NCBI GenBank assembly: GCA_036346155.1
Contig: JARFIY010000299.1
Location: forward strand, 2,345,501 to 2,409,500
Origin: Sinelater perroti
Lineage: Eukaryota > Arthropoda > Insecta > Coleoptera > Elateridae
Direction of reading: 5' to 3'
Length of the DNA: 64,000 bases
The position numbers were made by a program, and so were the translations under genes. This document shows, piece by piece, positions 1 through 11,080 of this stretch; within the stretch, counting starts at the first letter, position 1, and each line of letters begins with the position of its first letter. Below the pieces are notes generated by a model. The model was given only the letters and a program-made list of their open reading frames with translations, did not search any database and had not been told where the DNA came from.

Positions 1-358
1 ACCTGTAAAGATCCTACTACGTAACGTAATGCTATTACCAGGGGCGTAAAAAAGGAAGCTGCCTTTACGATATATAAATTAAATAGAAAAAATTATAACT
101 ACATTGAAAGTACATCAAAAAGAACAGAAGCAGAAGCACTTGTGATTCAAAAGTTAAATCTAAATATAACTGATAAGAAAATCTTAATAAAACAATAAAA
201 ATATTTATAAAAACCTAGTTAGAGATAGATGTTCAAATACAGAACATCTCAAAAAGAAGCAATAAAATAAATAAAGGAAAAAAGTGTGATGTATGCAATT
301 AATGAAGATCCAACCCATGTCAGTTACAAACTAGATTCCCCTTTTTACAATTCCAACT
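1..358. other. A-rich stretch, no gene seen
   Basis: The plus strand is strongly A-rich and full of stops in all frames. I see no exon, RNA gene or recognisable repeat end. It may be decayed retrotransposon sequence, but nothing in it supports a family. Confidence 0.4.
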
Positions 359-379
359 TTAAGCAAGTTTGCTCAGCAT

Positions 380-628
380 GCGGCTGACATTGACACAAGC
401 CCACCATGACTGGGGCAAGGGCATACTAAATTTTCTTTTGACATGGTTCGCGATGACTGCATTGAGGGTATCGCCTGGATGGAGGTGATGGTGCGAGTGT
501 CCTTGACTCCGGTTGAGGCTCTGTGTCTGGATCTTCAATTTCGGGTTCTTTCTCTGAAAACTCCTGGAACGGAGTTTCAGCTTCCAATTAAGTTGATGCA
601 TTTTTTGTAGCAACGAGCAAGCTTCCAA
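380..628 (-). pseudogene. Gypsy-type pol 3' fragment, inverted
   Basis: Read on the minus strand, the start of this stretch (about 605 down to 560) gives a peptide beginning HQLNWKLK, which matches HQLKWKLK encoded on the plus strand near 1640-1690. The DNA agrees as well: both copies run through a shared ccaggagttt block. This is therefore the region just after integrase in a gypsy-type element, lying in opposite orientation to the larger piece at 830-1713. The downstream protein, rich in Ser, His and Pro, is probably the C-terminal end of pol. It is a fragment with no intact domain. Confidence 0.5.
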
Positions 629-829
629 GGCTTAGATTGGTGTTTGGATGATAATGGCATTTGACTTTCCAACGTAGAACTGTTGTTGTAGGACTTAGAG
701 GAACCTTTTTCATGTTTGAAAACTTTTCTGGGCTTGTGGGGTATAAGAACTGTAATTTCCAGTAGACTTCGTCAAAAGTTATTATCGGAGCTCCGTTTCA
801 GTCAAAAGCGGTTACGTCCGGATGAAGTT

Positions 830-1713
830 TCTCGTTCGCCAGTATATTTGGTGGCCACAGATCGACTACGACATCGAAATTGTTTATAAAACGTATCAGC
901 AATCCCGCATCTGCTCCTCTTCATCTATGGGAGTTTTCTAGGCAAATTATAGCAGCAAATCTACATAGATTTTACAGGTCCCATCCATTAAAATATGTGG
1001 CTTACCATCGTGAGTGGTCATCCCGAGAGGCCTGAAGTATTCAACATGAACATCGACACCACAGCAGCAACAGTGATCCCGCGAAATAATGTGTCATTTT
1101 AAAATCCCGGACCAGATTGTCACAGATAATAGAAGACAGTTTACCTCAAGGGAGTTCCAAATCTTTTGGAGGAACAACGGTATTCGCCATATTAATAGTT
1201 CCACGTACTATCCCCGGTCCAACGGTAAACCTGAAAGGTTTATCCAAACCTTCAAGAGCGCCATGGTGCACGTCACCGGAGATGTGAAGTTGCAGCAGTT
1301 CCTATTCTCCTACCGTGCTATGCTCCATGCTACAACAGCAGTCTCACCAGCTGAACATTTCCAAGGCAGGAAATTAAAAACGCTGATGGATTGCATTCGC
1401 CCGGATGTCCAGGCTCTACGTTAGCAAAACTCAACAGCAGCAGATCACGGATTGTGACAAACGTGTTAAATCTCGGACTCTAGAGGTTGACCAGAAAGTG
1501 TAGGCGGGAATATTTTTTAAGTGGTCATTGGGCAGCATGATAAAAGCTCTGAGCCCTGTTACCTACCTTGTGGCATGCACCGGCTTCAAGTACAAGCGTC
1601 ACATCGACCAATCTGAGAAACTCACTCGTTGTTACACTCAAACGCACCAACTCAAATGGAAGTTAAAGTTCCTGTGCCAGGAGTTTAAAATAGCTTTTAA
1701 ATTGGAAAAGTAA
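830..1713 (+). pseudogene. Ty3/gypsy-type integrase pseudogene
   Basis: Integrase of an LTR retrotransposon inserts the cDNA copy into the host genome. Reading with frame changes, the order is correct: the N-terminal zinc-binding end (YIWWPQID near 855-880, with a CxxC-like position reading TYQQ, so a cysteine is lost), the catalytic core start IDFTGP (about 964-985), VTDN near 1118-1130, then the YYPRSNG..ER block (1214-1240), and the C-terminal KRHIDQ block near 1590-1610. A frameshift lies near 920, stops interrupt at 939 (TAG) and 1501 (TAG), and more indels sit around 990. It is clearly dead. No LTR pair was found around it. A second piece of the same kind of element lies inverted at 380-628. 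Confidence 0.75.
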
Positions 1714-3975
1714 ATGTACTATGCCCTTGTACAGTCATAGTAGACTTCTATCAATGTAAGCCTAGAGCAGAGCACACTTGCGTAAAGTCAGATCATTGTA
1801 AAAAGAGGATTCTAGTTTGTAACTGACATGTTTTGTTAAGTGTAAATTGAAGTCGAAAATCTAAGTACATTAGCATGTGGTCTAGGAATTCGACGTCTGT
1901 GTCGGACCTCAATTAGTGGCATAACCACACGAAAATTGAAATTCGACCAAAGCAACAAAAGCAACGATAAAAGGTAAGATTTGGACATAAGAAATTAACT
2001 AATTATGGTGCGCTAAAAAATAATTCAGAAAAAGGGATACAAAATCAGAAATCAAAGACTAAAAGGTGATGTGGTAACAAGGAATAAAGTGAAACAAACG
2101 TTTCAGCTTAGAAGATTAGACAATCTAGAGAGCATGTTGTTCAATAAAAGATTTGAAGAAATAAAATTGAGAAAAGATGGGATCTACCTAAAATTAGTAT
2201 GCTGCGTACAAAAGACATATGGTAGAATAAAACCAAAGAGACAGCGTAACGTATTCAGTTAAAGAAATTACAAGAAAAAATAGAATAGACACCAAAAATG
2301 GTTTTATTGAGTACTTAAATATCTAAGACTGGGTAATAAACAGCAAAATGTTAAACAGATAAACACAAAGAGGAAAACTAATAACTAAACAAGAATATGT
2401 ACTTAATGATAAGTCTGTCGTACTTCCGAAATAATCAGATCCTATAGGAACTCGAATGTCAGGAAAAAAATAAAATATAGTTTTTCTAAAAAAGAAAAAA
2501 AGGTAAAGTAGCAGTAAAGATTGTATTACTGAATAAATATTAAGAAGTATGGGAGTTAAGTGATAAATCTACTGTACATTTGGACAGAAAGTAAACAAAA
2601 ACAGCTGATATGAAATGGCGTGGCTTAGCTCTGAGCGTACGTTGGTTGCCTATCTTCAGGATCGTTTGGCATATCTTACTTTCGTAAGATCATCGTATCG
2701 ACTATTATCATTTGTAAATAAATTAATGCTGATTTTTGCAACAAAAACCCATATCGAGCATTAAAGCTCATTCTTCTTTAAATAGTTTTGTAAATCGTCA
2801 AAATTGTTGCATCTAAGGTAGTAAAAATCCAAGTGCTAATCACGGAAAACCAATGCATAAATCTACCAAAAAGGCACTGCTTAGTATTGTTACTGTCAAT
2901 GGTAAACATTATCGGGAGATGTTAAACAGGCAAAGAACTTTTACTCAGTAACATCAACGATCCAATCTTGACGTAATTGCAACAAGATGGAGTCACATGG
3001 CACGTACAACAGTCACTTTACTGGTTATGTTATCTCACCGCGGTATTGAGATCTAACCTCATCAGGCTTTTCCTCTGGGGCTATTTGAGCAAAAGGATTT
3101 ATGTTAACAAACCTGATATGATTAAAAAGGAACATCAGATATATAACTATTAAAATAAAATCGCATTTATGAGAAATCATTATGGAAAACGTCTCTAAAG
3201 AATAGTCGCCTGTCAACGGAGTTGTGAAGGACATTTGGTCAACACCATATTTCATACGTAACTACCTAGTCTATATTTTACATCGATAGCAATGAAATTC
3301 GAATTTTTAATATTTCGAGTTTTATTCGTGAAAAACGCCCTAGGATTCAATTTAAATGTAAAAGAAGATTTTCCAAGGAATCAGCCATACAAGGTACGTC
3401 TGAAAACGAACGAGATTAATTCCAAAAAATCGTTTAATTGATTATGTGTTTATACACACTTAATATTCTTCAAAATAACATCCACGGGGTTTTTTGTATT
3501 CATCGGCCAAACCCGTTGGAACCAATTTAACAGTTTAATGCCCAATAGATTTTGTAATTTCTACTTTATTGTCCAAAATTTAAAACGTGTATGGAAGCCC
3601 TGCTTTAGCTCACCCCCAACATCCTCTCTTTCTTTGCTGAGTGCTTTGTGCTACTTAAACACTTGTGTTTTCGATAAATCATCCGCCCCGTGGGTTTTAT
3701 GTATCATAACAAGTGTCTCGTTTACGGATTTTTCGAGTTTAATACCAAAAATTTATCGCTTGTCTCTGATCAACACTACGCTGCATTTTGACCCATGATG
3801 CAAGCAATTTGTACTCTGTAAAACTCAAAGGCAAATCAGTTGGGCCGGACAGTTTACCTAACATCCTTCACCAAATATCAGCCCGAAGACTCCGCTTCCC
3901 GCCCCTTCTGCTTAGGTCAAAAAATCACTCTCATACTTTCCGGAAAATCTTATATTATTAACACAGGGCGCTGAC
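1714..3975. other. Stretch without a recognised gene
   Basis: Only short ORFs of up to 86 codons are present, with no domain I recognise and no convincing splice signals. From 2000 to 2600 the plus strand is A-rich and may be a decayed retroelement. From 2620 to 3800 the composition is mixed. No RNA gene is visible. Confidence 0.4.
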
Positions 3976-3979
3976 TTTA

Positions 3980-4470
3980 CTCCAAACAAAATTTTGAATG
4001 TTTATAGGAGTGGTGCTGCAAGTATTTGGACCTTGCACTTGGTTTAGGAGGTTCGGGGTTGGTAATTTTAATCTGGAAACTGCCCATCTACTACTTATTA
4101 AGACCATCGTTGGTGAATACTTTGAACATTCTCCGAACAACGGTGTACAGTCATCTCATAAAGCTCGGCTACGTCAATCGCTTTGAACCATTCATACCAC
4201 TTCACAAAAAGCAGCATCCTTAACCGTGTTTCTAGGGACGGCTTGTTTCTTCCCCGAAACGAGAAAGAACCATTTCTGAAGAATTTACTCCCTGGCAATT
4301 AGACTTGGATCTTTTACAAGAATGTTAACCATAAACGCTCTTGGTTCAACCTTTAATGGTAGCAGTGTCCGGTCTTCACTCGAAGAAAGTTTTAATATTT
4401 CTTTGGTGGGATTGGATAGGTGTCATTTATTATGAATTGCTTCCACAAAGTGAAACTATTAATTTTCAAC
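3980..4470 (+). pseudogene. Mariner transposase N-terminal remnant
   Basis: The piece reads WFRRFGVGNFNLE near 4043-4081, the end of the mariner N-terminal DNA-binding region. It then reads YSHLIKLGYVNRFEP (about 4146-4190), the second helix-turn-helix, and NEKEPFLKNLL (about 4258-4290), followed by a degenerate start of the catalytic domain (KNVNHKRSW near 4320-4345). Several frame changes and stops separate these blocks, so no transposase can be made. The fragment ends where the hairpin-bounded repeat at 4463 begins, which suggests that the repeat inserted into or next to it. Confidence 0.6.
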
Positions 4471-4831
4471 GAACTTAAAAAGTTCGTTACTGAATTCTAT
4501 ATGTCTGTCGGTCTGTCTGTCGCTGTCACAAAATTATGGATTTTTTAAAATTTTAAAATGTATTCTTATAGGAAGTTTTACGCTGATTTCAAAATCGAAA
4601 TCAAAAAGTTTCTATCTCGAATAGTTTTCGAGATATTCGACTTCGAATTTCGGGAAAATTTCAACATTGCGATTTTATGAGTAATTCTTAAAGAAAATTT
4701 TACGCTGATTTCAATAATGAAATCGAAAAAATTCTATGTCGAATATTTCGAAATCGAAATCGAAAGGTTTTTTAAGTTTCTTTCTGGGATTGCTTACAGA
4801 GCAATCTCTTCGCTGGCCCCATGTTTTTTAA
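4463..4831 (+). repeat. Hairpin-bounded repeat, copy A
   Basis: The element opens with a perfect palindrome (arms aacgaactt and aagttcgtt around aaa). It then has a gtctgtcggtctgtctgtc tract and units of about 120 bp that share cgaatttcgggaaaa and ttttacgctgatttcaa. It closes with the stem gattgct/agcaatc near 4790-4808, followed by tcttcgctggccccatgtt. The same sequence with the same ends occurs inverted at 36736-37253. It has no coding capacity. Copy A carries about one unit fewer than copy B. The terminal hairpins suggest a non-autonomous transposon, but I cannot assign a class. Confidence 0.75.
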
Positions 4832-4849
4832 TTAATTTTTGTTAAAGTT

Positions 4850-5340
4850 AAAAGAAACAATCAGCACAAAACGATCAAAATTAACAAATAAAGCGAGGCA
4901 TCATTTTGCAACCATTCTTTTAGTTTTCCATAACTTCCACAAATGGGGCTTTATTTCACGTCTGATGTTCGTCTAATCGTAGCAGGTTTATTTACATAAA
5001 CCATTTCTTTTAGTAGCCCAAAAGAAAAAAAAAGTTATGAGGTTAGGTCGCAAGACCGCGATGGCCAATCGATGTCACTCCTCTACGAGATAACAAACTA
5101 CGATTAGGGAATTTGAATAAAGCGAGTGTTTCACATGCCGTGTGATTTGTGACTCCATCTTGTTGAAACTAAACGTCATTTAAGTTCAATTCATTAGTTT
5201 AATTGAAGAAATAGCTGTTGAACATATCCCGATAACGTAAATCATTGGCAGTAATAGCGTTGCCAGCCTCGTCCTCAAAAAGTACGGGCCAATTTTCACT
5301 ACCTCACATACAACAACTTTTTTAATTCACAAAGCCATTT
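4850..5340 (-). pseudogene. Mariner-related transposase remnant (DUF4817-type)
   Basis: On the minus strand this reads WPVLFEDEAGNAITANDLRY (about 5292-5233), then YRDMFN, then FQQDGVTNHTACETLA (about 5165-5118), and finally a degenerate block where the family has SPDLxPxDFFLW. FQQDG..xHTA is the second catalytic-Asp block of a Tc1/mariner-related transposase family whose N-terminus carries a DUF4817 domain in many insects. Stops and frameshifts are present. Related pieces occur at 16120, 39500, 55840, 59480 and 61120 in this window. Confidence 0.6.
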
Positions 5341-5614
5341 TAAAAAATGGGCTTTATCATTCAATGCGAGTTTTTTCGCCAGTCTACCAAGGACCACCGT
5401 CGTAGATTTGTAAACTGGGCTTTAGAAACCTATGTTTTTAGATACCAACTGTACACATGCAAATTTGCAACGTTCACAAAATGCAAACTTTGTTATTTTC
5501 CGTTCAGAAGACACCAAAATAATGTAAGGAATTTTCTAACGTCATCATAAAGGCACCGTTACTATGCGACGTTCGGGACCAAACCGTCACGGTCGAGCGA
5601 AAACGTAATTGCTC

Positions 5615-5628
5615 AAATGTGTGGACAG
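5615..5628. repeat. Target-site duplication, left copy
   Basis: The 14-bp sequence aaatgtgtggacag is identical to 10252-10265. The two copies bracket the Jockey-type element exactly, and the right copy starts directly at its poly(A) tail. Confidence 0.85.
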
Positions 5629-6074
5629 TACGCATTTGACTTTCGTAGCGTAAAGACGTGCAAGCGGTTATCGCACCAAGAGCAAAAAAGTTCAAGTGAT
5701 AGCGTTCGCGCGTCACGCGTGCGATAGAAAAGCCGAATTTATTTAAATTTACCTACAACTGTAAAATAACAAGTAAGCTTATAGAATTAAGTTAACAATA
5801 GGGGATATGTTTCCCGTACCGCGACAAAATCAACCCATGGGTACCCACCCCCCAGCGATATAAACCACCAACTGGCAACCACCAGGCACACCCATACTCA
5901 ACACTCCACAACTTCCATTCTTGATTCAACAATTCCCCACACCCACTCCGCCGATTACCTACCAACATAACTACCCCAATTACCCCACAATACTACACCA
6001 CACAGCAATCCTAGACACCAAACGCACAAGTTAACATATCCTCAGAAACCGCAAACCCAGACGACGACAAAGAC

Positions 6075-7197
6075 ATGGAACTAGACTCAGACAACAGACA
6101 TTCATGGCAAATCGTAAAGAAACGCAAAAGAGATAAACAAATCACCCCGTCCAACACCTCCAACACACCACAAACAAACGTCCAAAACCGTTACAGCCCC
6201 ATATTCACTGAAAACATCGACAATCCAGTTGAAATAGAAAACACGGTGAAACAACCACGACCACCAAAACCACCCCCTATATTTATATATGGCGTGAAAA
6301 ACTTCAGAGACATGATTAACAACCTTTTTCAAGTAGCAGAGGAAGAAACGTACTACAGCAAAGCACTGGCAAATGAAACCGTCAAAATCACTCCACATAC
6401 AATAGAAACATACAGGGTCATAGCGAGGCACCTAAGAGAAGAAAACATAATTCACCATTCGTACCAGCTAAAAGACGAGCGTGCATACAGAATTGTAATT
6501 AGAAACCTACATTATTCCATACCAATAGAAAATATTAAAGAAGAGCTTGAAAAAGCAGTCCACAAAGTCCGCAACGTTTTGAATGTCAAACACAGCCTAA
6601 CCAAAGAGCTTCTATCACTATTTTTCATTGACTTATAACCAAAAGGGAACAACAAAGAAATTTTCAAGCTAGAATTCTTATGCAACACCAAAATCACTGT
6701 AGAACCTCTTAGGAAAAGCCACAATATAATCCAGTACATGAGATGCCAGTCCTACGGCCACTTCAAAGCGTATTGCATCAAACCCTTCAACTGTGTAAAA
6801 TGTGGCGACTCGAAGACATGCACTAAAACCAGACACATTCCAGCCACGTGTGCATTATGTGCAGGAAATCACCCTGCTAACTACAAGGGCTGTAATGCTT
6901 ACCAAAACCTAATAGCAGCAAGAAACAGATCTAGAACAGCAAACTACCAAAACCTCTAATACCTCTTTCCGAAATATAAACTTATCCCACAATACTCCCT
7001 TGGTAAACAGTCAAACAACATACGCGCAAATCGCAAACAGAAACTTTAATGCCACCAAAACAGAACAACCATCAAACATAGGAGAACAATTAACCATATT
7101 TTTGAATGAATTCAAAGCTATGTTCGCCCAAATGATAAATCAAAACCGCATAATATTAAACCTACTAACAACAGTCATCGGAAAATTAAATCAATAA
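6075..7197 (+). pseudogene. Jockey-type ORF1 (Gag-like, zinc knuckles)
   Basis: The ORF1 product binds element RNA in the cytoplasm. The ATG at 6075 opens 187 codons. The frame is cut by TAA at 6636 where the family has a sense codon, continues in the same frame through 6738-6959, and then shifts by one for 7000-7197. The segment 6738-6950 shows the clade signature: RCQSYGHFKAYC, then CVKCGDSKTC, then CALCAGNHPANYKGC, three cysteine/histidine knuckles in the Jockey order. The N-terminal half is rich in Lys, Pro and Asn. The 3' end overlaps the ORF2 start at 7197. Confidence 0.8.
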
Positions 7198-10034
7198 TGC
7201 CCCACATTCTACGAATTGCAACCTGGAACGCCAACGGACTGCTTGGCCATAAGCAAGAAATCATAACATTCCTAGATTTAAATAAGATTGACATTTTACT
7301 TACCTCTGAGTCTCATTTCACAGATCGAACAGCGTTTTTCATACCTCAATACTACATATACCACTCTCCTTACCCTGACAATACCGCCCATGCCGGATCT
7401 GCAATAATTATTCGGAAATCAATCTCCCATCATGAACTACCTAAATATCAAACAGAAAAAATTCAAGTAACATCTGTCGAATTAAGAACTCTTCCATGGA
7501 ACATTAAGGTCAGTGCCATTTACAACCCACCACGACATAGGATATCAACGGAGGAGTACAAGAATTTCTTTCAAACCCTTGGAAACAAGTTTGTCATAGG
7601 GGGCGATTAGAACGCTAAACATACACACTGGGGATCGAGAATGGTCACCACAAAAGGCAGAAACCTCCTACGTACTATGACTGGAAGCCATTACGACTGC
7701 CTCACTAATGGAGTTCCCACCTACTGGCCGGCAGATCCTAGGAAACTCTCCGACTTACTTGACTTGTATATCATCATCATCACACAGCCATTGAAGTCCA
7801 TTGCAGGACGTAGGCCTCCATTGAATTTTGCAGTTTTGCAATTCAAGGGGAATTTGGCAATTAAACGCCACGCTTGCCGGGCGGGTTGGCGAGTGGATAG
7901 GGTGCATGGAGGATAAGAGTATGTAGATTATGGGTAGGACTAAGGTTGGGACACGACTTTTCCCCGGTGTTAGGAGATGGAGAAGAGTCGAGGCTCGCGT
8001 GGGCAGGGTCGCCTCCCTGAAGTAAATCTATCCTCTATTGGGTCATAGAGGAGTATCTACCCGCTACCCAGTGACTTGTATATAGTAAACGGAATCCCTA
8101 GAAGGAAGTACATAATGGAATCTAACTTTGATCTCTCAACTGACCATACTCCGGTCTTCGTCAGTATCAGCACAAGTGTTGTTAATAAGTCTCCTTCCCC
8201 AAAGTTGTCCGCAAAAAATACTGACTGGAATAATTTTCAAGTTTACATATAACCAAACATAAATCTCAAGTTACAAATAAAATCGCCTGATGACCTAGAT
8301 GAAGCGGCACAATATTTTACTAGATTACTCCACACCTCAGAACGACCTTACTACAACCAACACTATCAACACACCGCTGCATATCCGTCAATTAATAGCT
8401 CAGAAACGCAGAGCTAGAAAAACATGACATAGGTCAAGAAACATTGCAGATCAACATAATTACAACAGACTATCCATAGAATTAAAAACAGCACTCAAAG
8501 AAGCCCAAAATACTACCTTCTAACATTACATTACCAGCCTATCCTCAGATGATCACATGCTGTGGAAGGCAATAAAAAAACTAAAAAGACCCCAGCTGTC
8601 TGCACCCACCAATCCGTAAACTTAATGGAGAATGGGCGCGCAATAACAAAGACAAGGCTGATACCTTTGCATTTAGCTGAAGTATTCAAACCCGAACCAG
8701 GTGGCAATGACAGGGAAGTAGAACACTCAACCGATATTCCACTCCAAATGTCCGTCCCCTCCCATAAAACCCTGTTCACCAGCAGAAGTCAAGAGAGAAA
8801 TAAATAATACAAACATACACAAAGCTCCAGGCTACGATTTAATAACCGGACAAATATTAAAGCAATTACCTCGCAAACCCATAGTTCTACTAACAGTAAT
8901 CTAATGCTAAGTCTGTCCTACTTCTACATAATATGGAAATACGCCGAAATCATCATGATACACAAACCACAAAAACCTCCACACGAACCATCATCATATC
9001 GACCTATTAGCCTTCTGCCCATAGTAAGTAAAATTTTTGAAAGACTCCTACTTAAAAGGATATACGTAAAGCATGACCCCCTGACGCTACTACCTAACCA
9101 CCAATTCGAATTCAGGGAACGCCACTCTACTAACAGATTCATAGGGTAGTCAACGTAATTGCTAAGAGTACTGAAGACAAGAAATTCTGCAATGCAGTAT
9201 TCCTTGACATTTCACAGGCATTCGATAAAGTGTGGCACACGGGCCTTCTCTACAAAATAAAAAACACTATCCAGCAATTTCTATCTCCTTTTTTTTAAAA
9301 TCCTTTTAACCGACAGCAACTTCACAGTAAGACATGACAGTCAATCCAACTACCATACTATCGAATCCGGTGTTCCCCAGGGGAGTGTTCTAGGACCTCT
9401 GCTATTCCTAATCCACACTGCCGACATATCCCAAACAAATAACACCACAATTGGCTCATTTGCCGATGACGTAGCTGTATTATCTGTAAATGAAAACCCA
9501 GTATTGGCCTCTAAAAACCAACAAACTCATCTGGACCTCCTCACTGAATGGTACAACAGATGAAAATCAATAAAAAAAAAATCAGTCCAAGTTACATTTA
9601 CCACCAGGCATGATCACTGCCCTCCTGTAACCATCAATAACGTACCTATACCTACTAAAACGGAAGCGAAATACCTTGGACTCAACCTAGACCAAAAACT
9701 CACCTGAAAAAAGCACATACAAACAAAACGCAGACAGATGGACATCAAATTTCGACAGATGTATTGGTTTGTTGGACGAACATCCAAGCTCTCTCTAAAC
9801 AACAAATTACTGTTATACAAAGTTATAATCAAACCGATATGGACATACGGGCTCCAGCTGTGGGGATGCGCCAAGCCAACAAACCTAAAAATCATGCAAA
9901 TGTTCCAATCTAAAGTGCTGAGAACAATGGTGGATGATCCATGGTATGTCACCAACGACGCGCTCCATAACGACCTACAGATCCCCTTTATAACAGAAGA
10001 GATACAGCGAGCTGCCACCAAATACAAATATTAA
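7197..10034 (+). pseudogene. Jockey-type ORF2 (endonuclease/reverse transcriptase)
   Basis: The N-terminal APE-type endonuclease starts at 7197 with RIATWNANGL and includes TSESHF. A single change turns the Trp codon of GGDWNAKH into TAG at 7608. The endonuclease is split at 7771-8072 by a short insert and resumes with STDHTPVFV near 8135. RT blocks follow: YRPISLLPIVSKIFERLL (about 8998-9050), FLDISQAFDKVWH (about 9203-9240), GVPQGSVLGPLLF (about 9369-9410) and FADDVAVL, which keeps both catalytic Asp (about 9459-9482). The conserved tail ends at 10034. Several frameshifts and stops (for example 9147 and 9290) exclude activity. Confidence 0.85.
7772..8071 (-). mobile_element. Short RTE-tailed (SINE-like) insert nested in Jockey ORF2
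   Basis: This 300-bp block interrupts the Jockey endonuclease and is flanked by a perfect 12-bp duplication, tgacttgtatat (7760-7771 and 8072-8083). On the minus strand its last 60 bases encode EAYVLQWTSM and then end in tgatgatgatg. That matches the end of RTE-clade reverse transcriptases, whose 3' tails are short tandem repeats instead of poly(A). The 240 bases before that are unrelated to any RT I recognise. A non-autonomous element using an RTE tail fits best; a 5'-truncated RTE copy with a rearranged body is the alternative. Confidence 0.7.
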
Positions 10035-10251
10035 GTAACAAACCACGAGAACGACCTAATGAAGCAACTAAACAACAGCGGTCCCACTGTGTAAAGGCTA
10101 CGCAGAACCTGGCCTCAAGACCTAGCGTAACGAAGAAATCACAATCTACAAGGGAAACATCAGTGGATGATTCCCTTACAAGTCTAACACATTTACTTAA
10201 TACTCTGTATAGATGTAAATTGTAAATTCTCAAATTGTCAATAAAAAAAAA

Positions 10252-10265
10252 AAATGTGTGGACAG
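10252..10265. repeat. Target-site duplication, right copy
   Basis: This is the partner of 5615-5628, identical over 14 bp. The first three bases are A and could equally belong to the poly(A) tail. Confidence 0.85.
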
Positions 10266-10640
10266 CTGCCCCGCGGTTCTTGTACACGTGCAAAAAACTC
10301 GAACAATGCGAAAGTTTCTAGATTTTACCGGACGGTTCCTGTGCTACTAAAAGGCACCAGAATAGGTGTTGCTTCTATAAATAGCACACAACGGAGTAGC
10401 GAAGTTACCGAAATCAGAGTGAACTATTCTAGTGCGGCATAAATTGTGTTATAGATAAATACAATTATGGAGTGTGAGTTAATATTAGTATATATGTGTG
10501 TTAGTGCACACAAATATTATTAAATAATTGAATTGTTGTAAATAAATTAAATAAGTAGTCTGAATAAGTTTAAGCGCGTTATACACCATTTTAGTCGTCG
10601 CAGTACAACCGCAAGGCGTTCCCGCGCCTTTGAAACATTC
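10266..10640 (+). promoter_or_regulatory. TATA-containing promoter-like or LTR-like flank
   Basis: With the Jockey insertion removed, 5553-5628 joins 10266 onward into one segment. It contains a strong TATA box, tataaatag, at 10376-10384. GAA/TTC-rich repeats about 60 bases upstream (gcgaaagtttctaga at about 10308-10322) resemble imperfect heat-shock elements. No coding sequence follows. It could be a relic promoter or an LTR of an LTR retrotransposon whose partner is missing. I cannot decide between these. Confidence 0.35.
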
Positions 10641-11080
10641 AACTGCATTTGATGCGGTAATTCCTGGAACGGCGAAATTCAGTTTGCACAGATGCGACTA
10701 CGATATAAACCAGCTTGGGAGCCGCAATCGATGCATCGGTGCATTTGAGACCGCCGCTCGTGAAATTCGCTCTTCGAGCCGATGAATTATTTATATGAAA
10801 CGCTCCACAATTTCCAGACAAGTTTACACTGCAATAACCAATAGCTGCTAGCATCTCAATTCGCGCACTGCAAATCCGAGGATGCTGCAAAGTGAATGCA
10901 GCGATAGCAGGCTTTCATACTTTATCTCTGTGCAAATATGTGAATTTTATTAGCGCGACAGCTCCACGCGAATGCATTAAATCTGAACGTTTACATCACA
11001 CCGCCTCGGTCGGAAAAGTGTGTATCCAGCCTTACATACAACGTATAAAACAAAATCCAGTAGAAAGCAGCCCTTCCAAA
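10641..11080. other. Mixed-composition stretch, no gene seen
   Basis: This stretch is richer in G and C than its surroundings and has CpG-containing words, but no ORF longer than 83 codons and no family I recognise. It may be the continuation of the sequence hit by the Jockey element. Confidence 0.35.

Larger units (their letters stand above)
5629..10251 (+). mobile_element. Jockey-clade non-LTR retrotransposon, full length but dead
   Basis: The element moves by target-primed reverse transcription. It has a 5' UTR of about 450 bp with a C-rich stretch, ORF1 (6075-7197) with zinc knuckles, and ORF2 (7197-10034) with endonuclease and reverse transcriptase. A 3' UTR of about 200 bp ends in an A-run at 10242-10254. 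A 14-bp target duplication flanks it on both sides, so both ends can be set to the base apart from the poly(A) ambiguity. ORF1 and ORF2 both carry stops and frameshifts, and a 300-bp insert splits the endonuclease. The damage says it is old, yet the duplication is still perfect. Confidence 0.9.
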
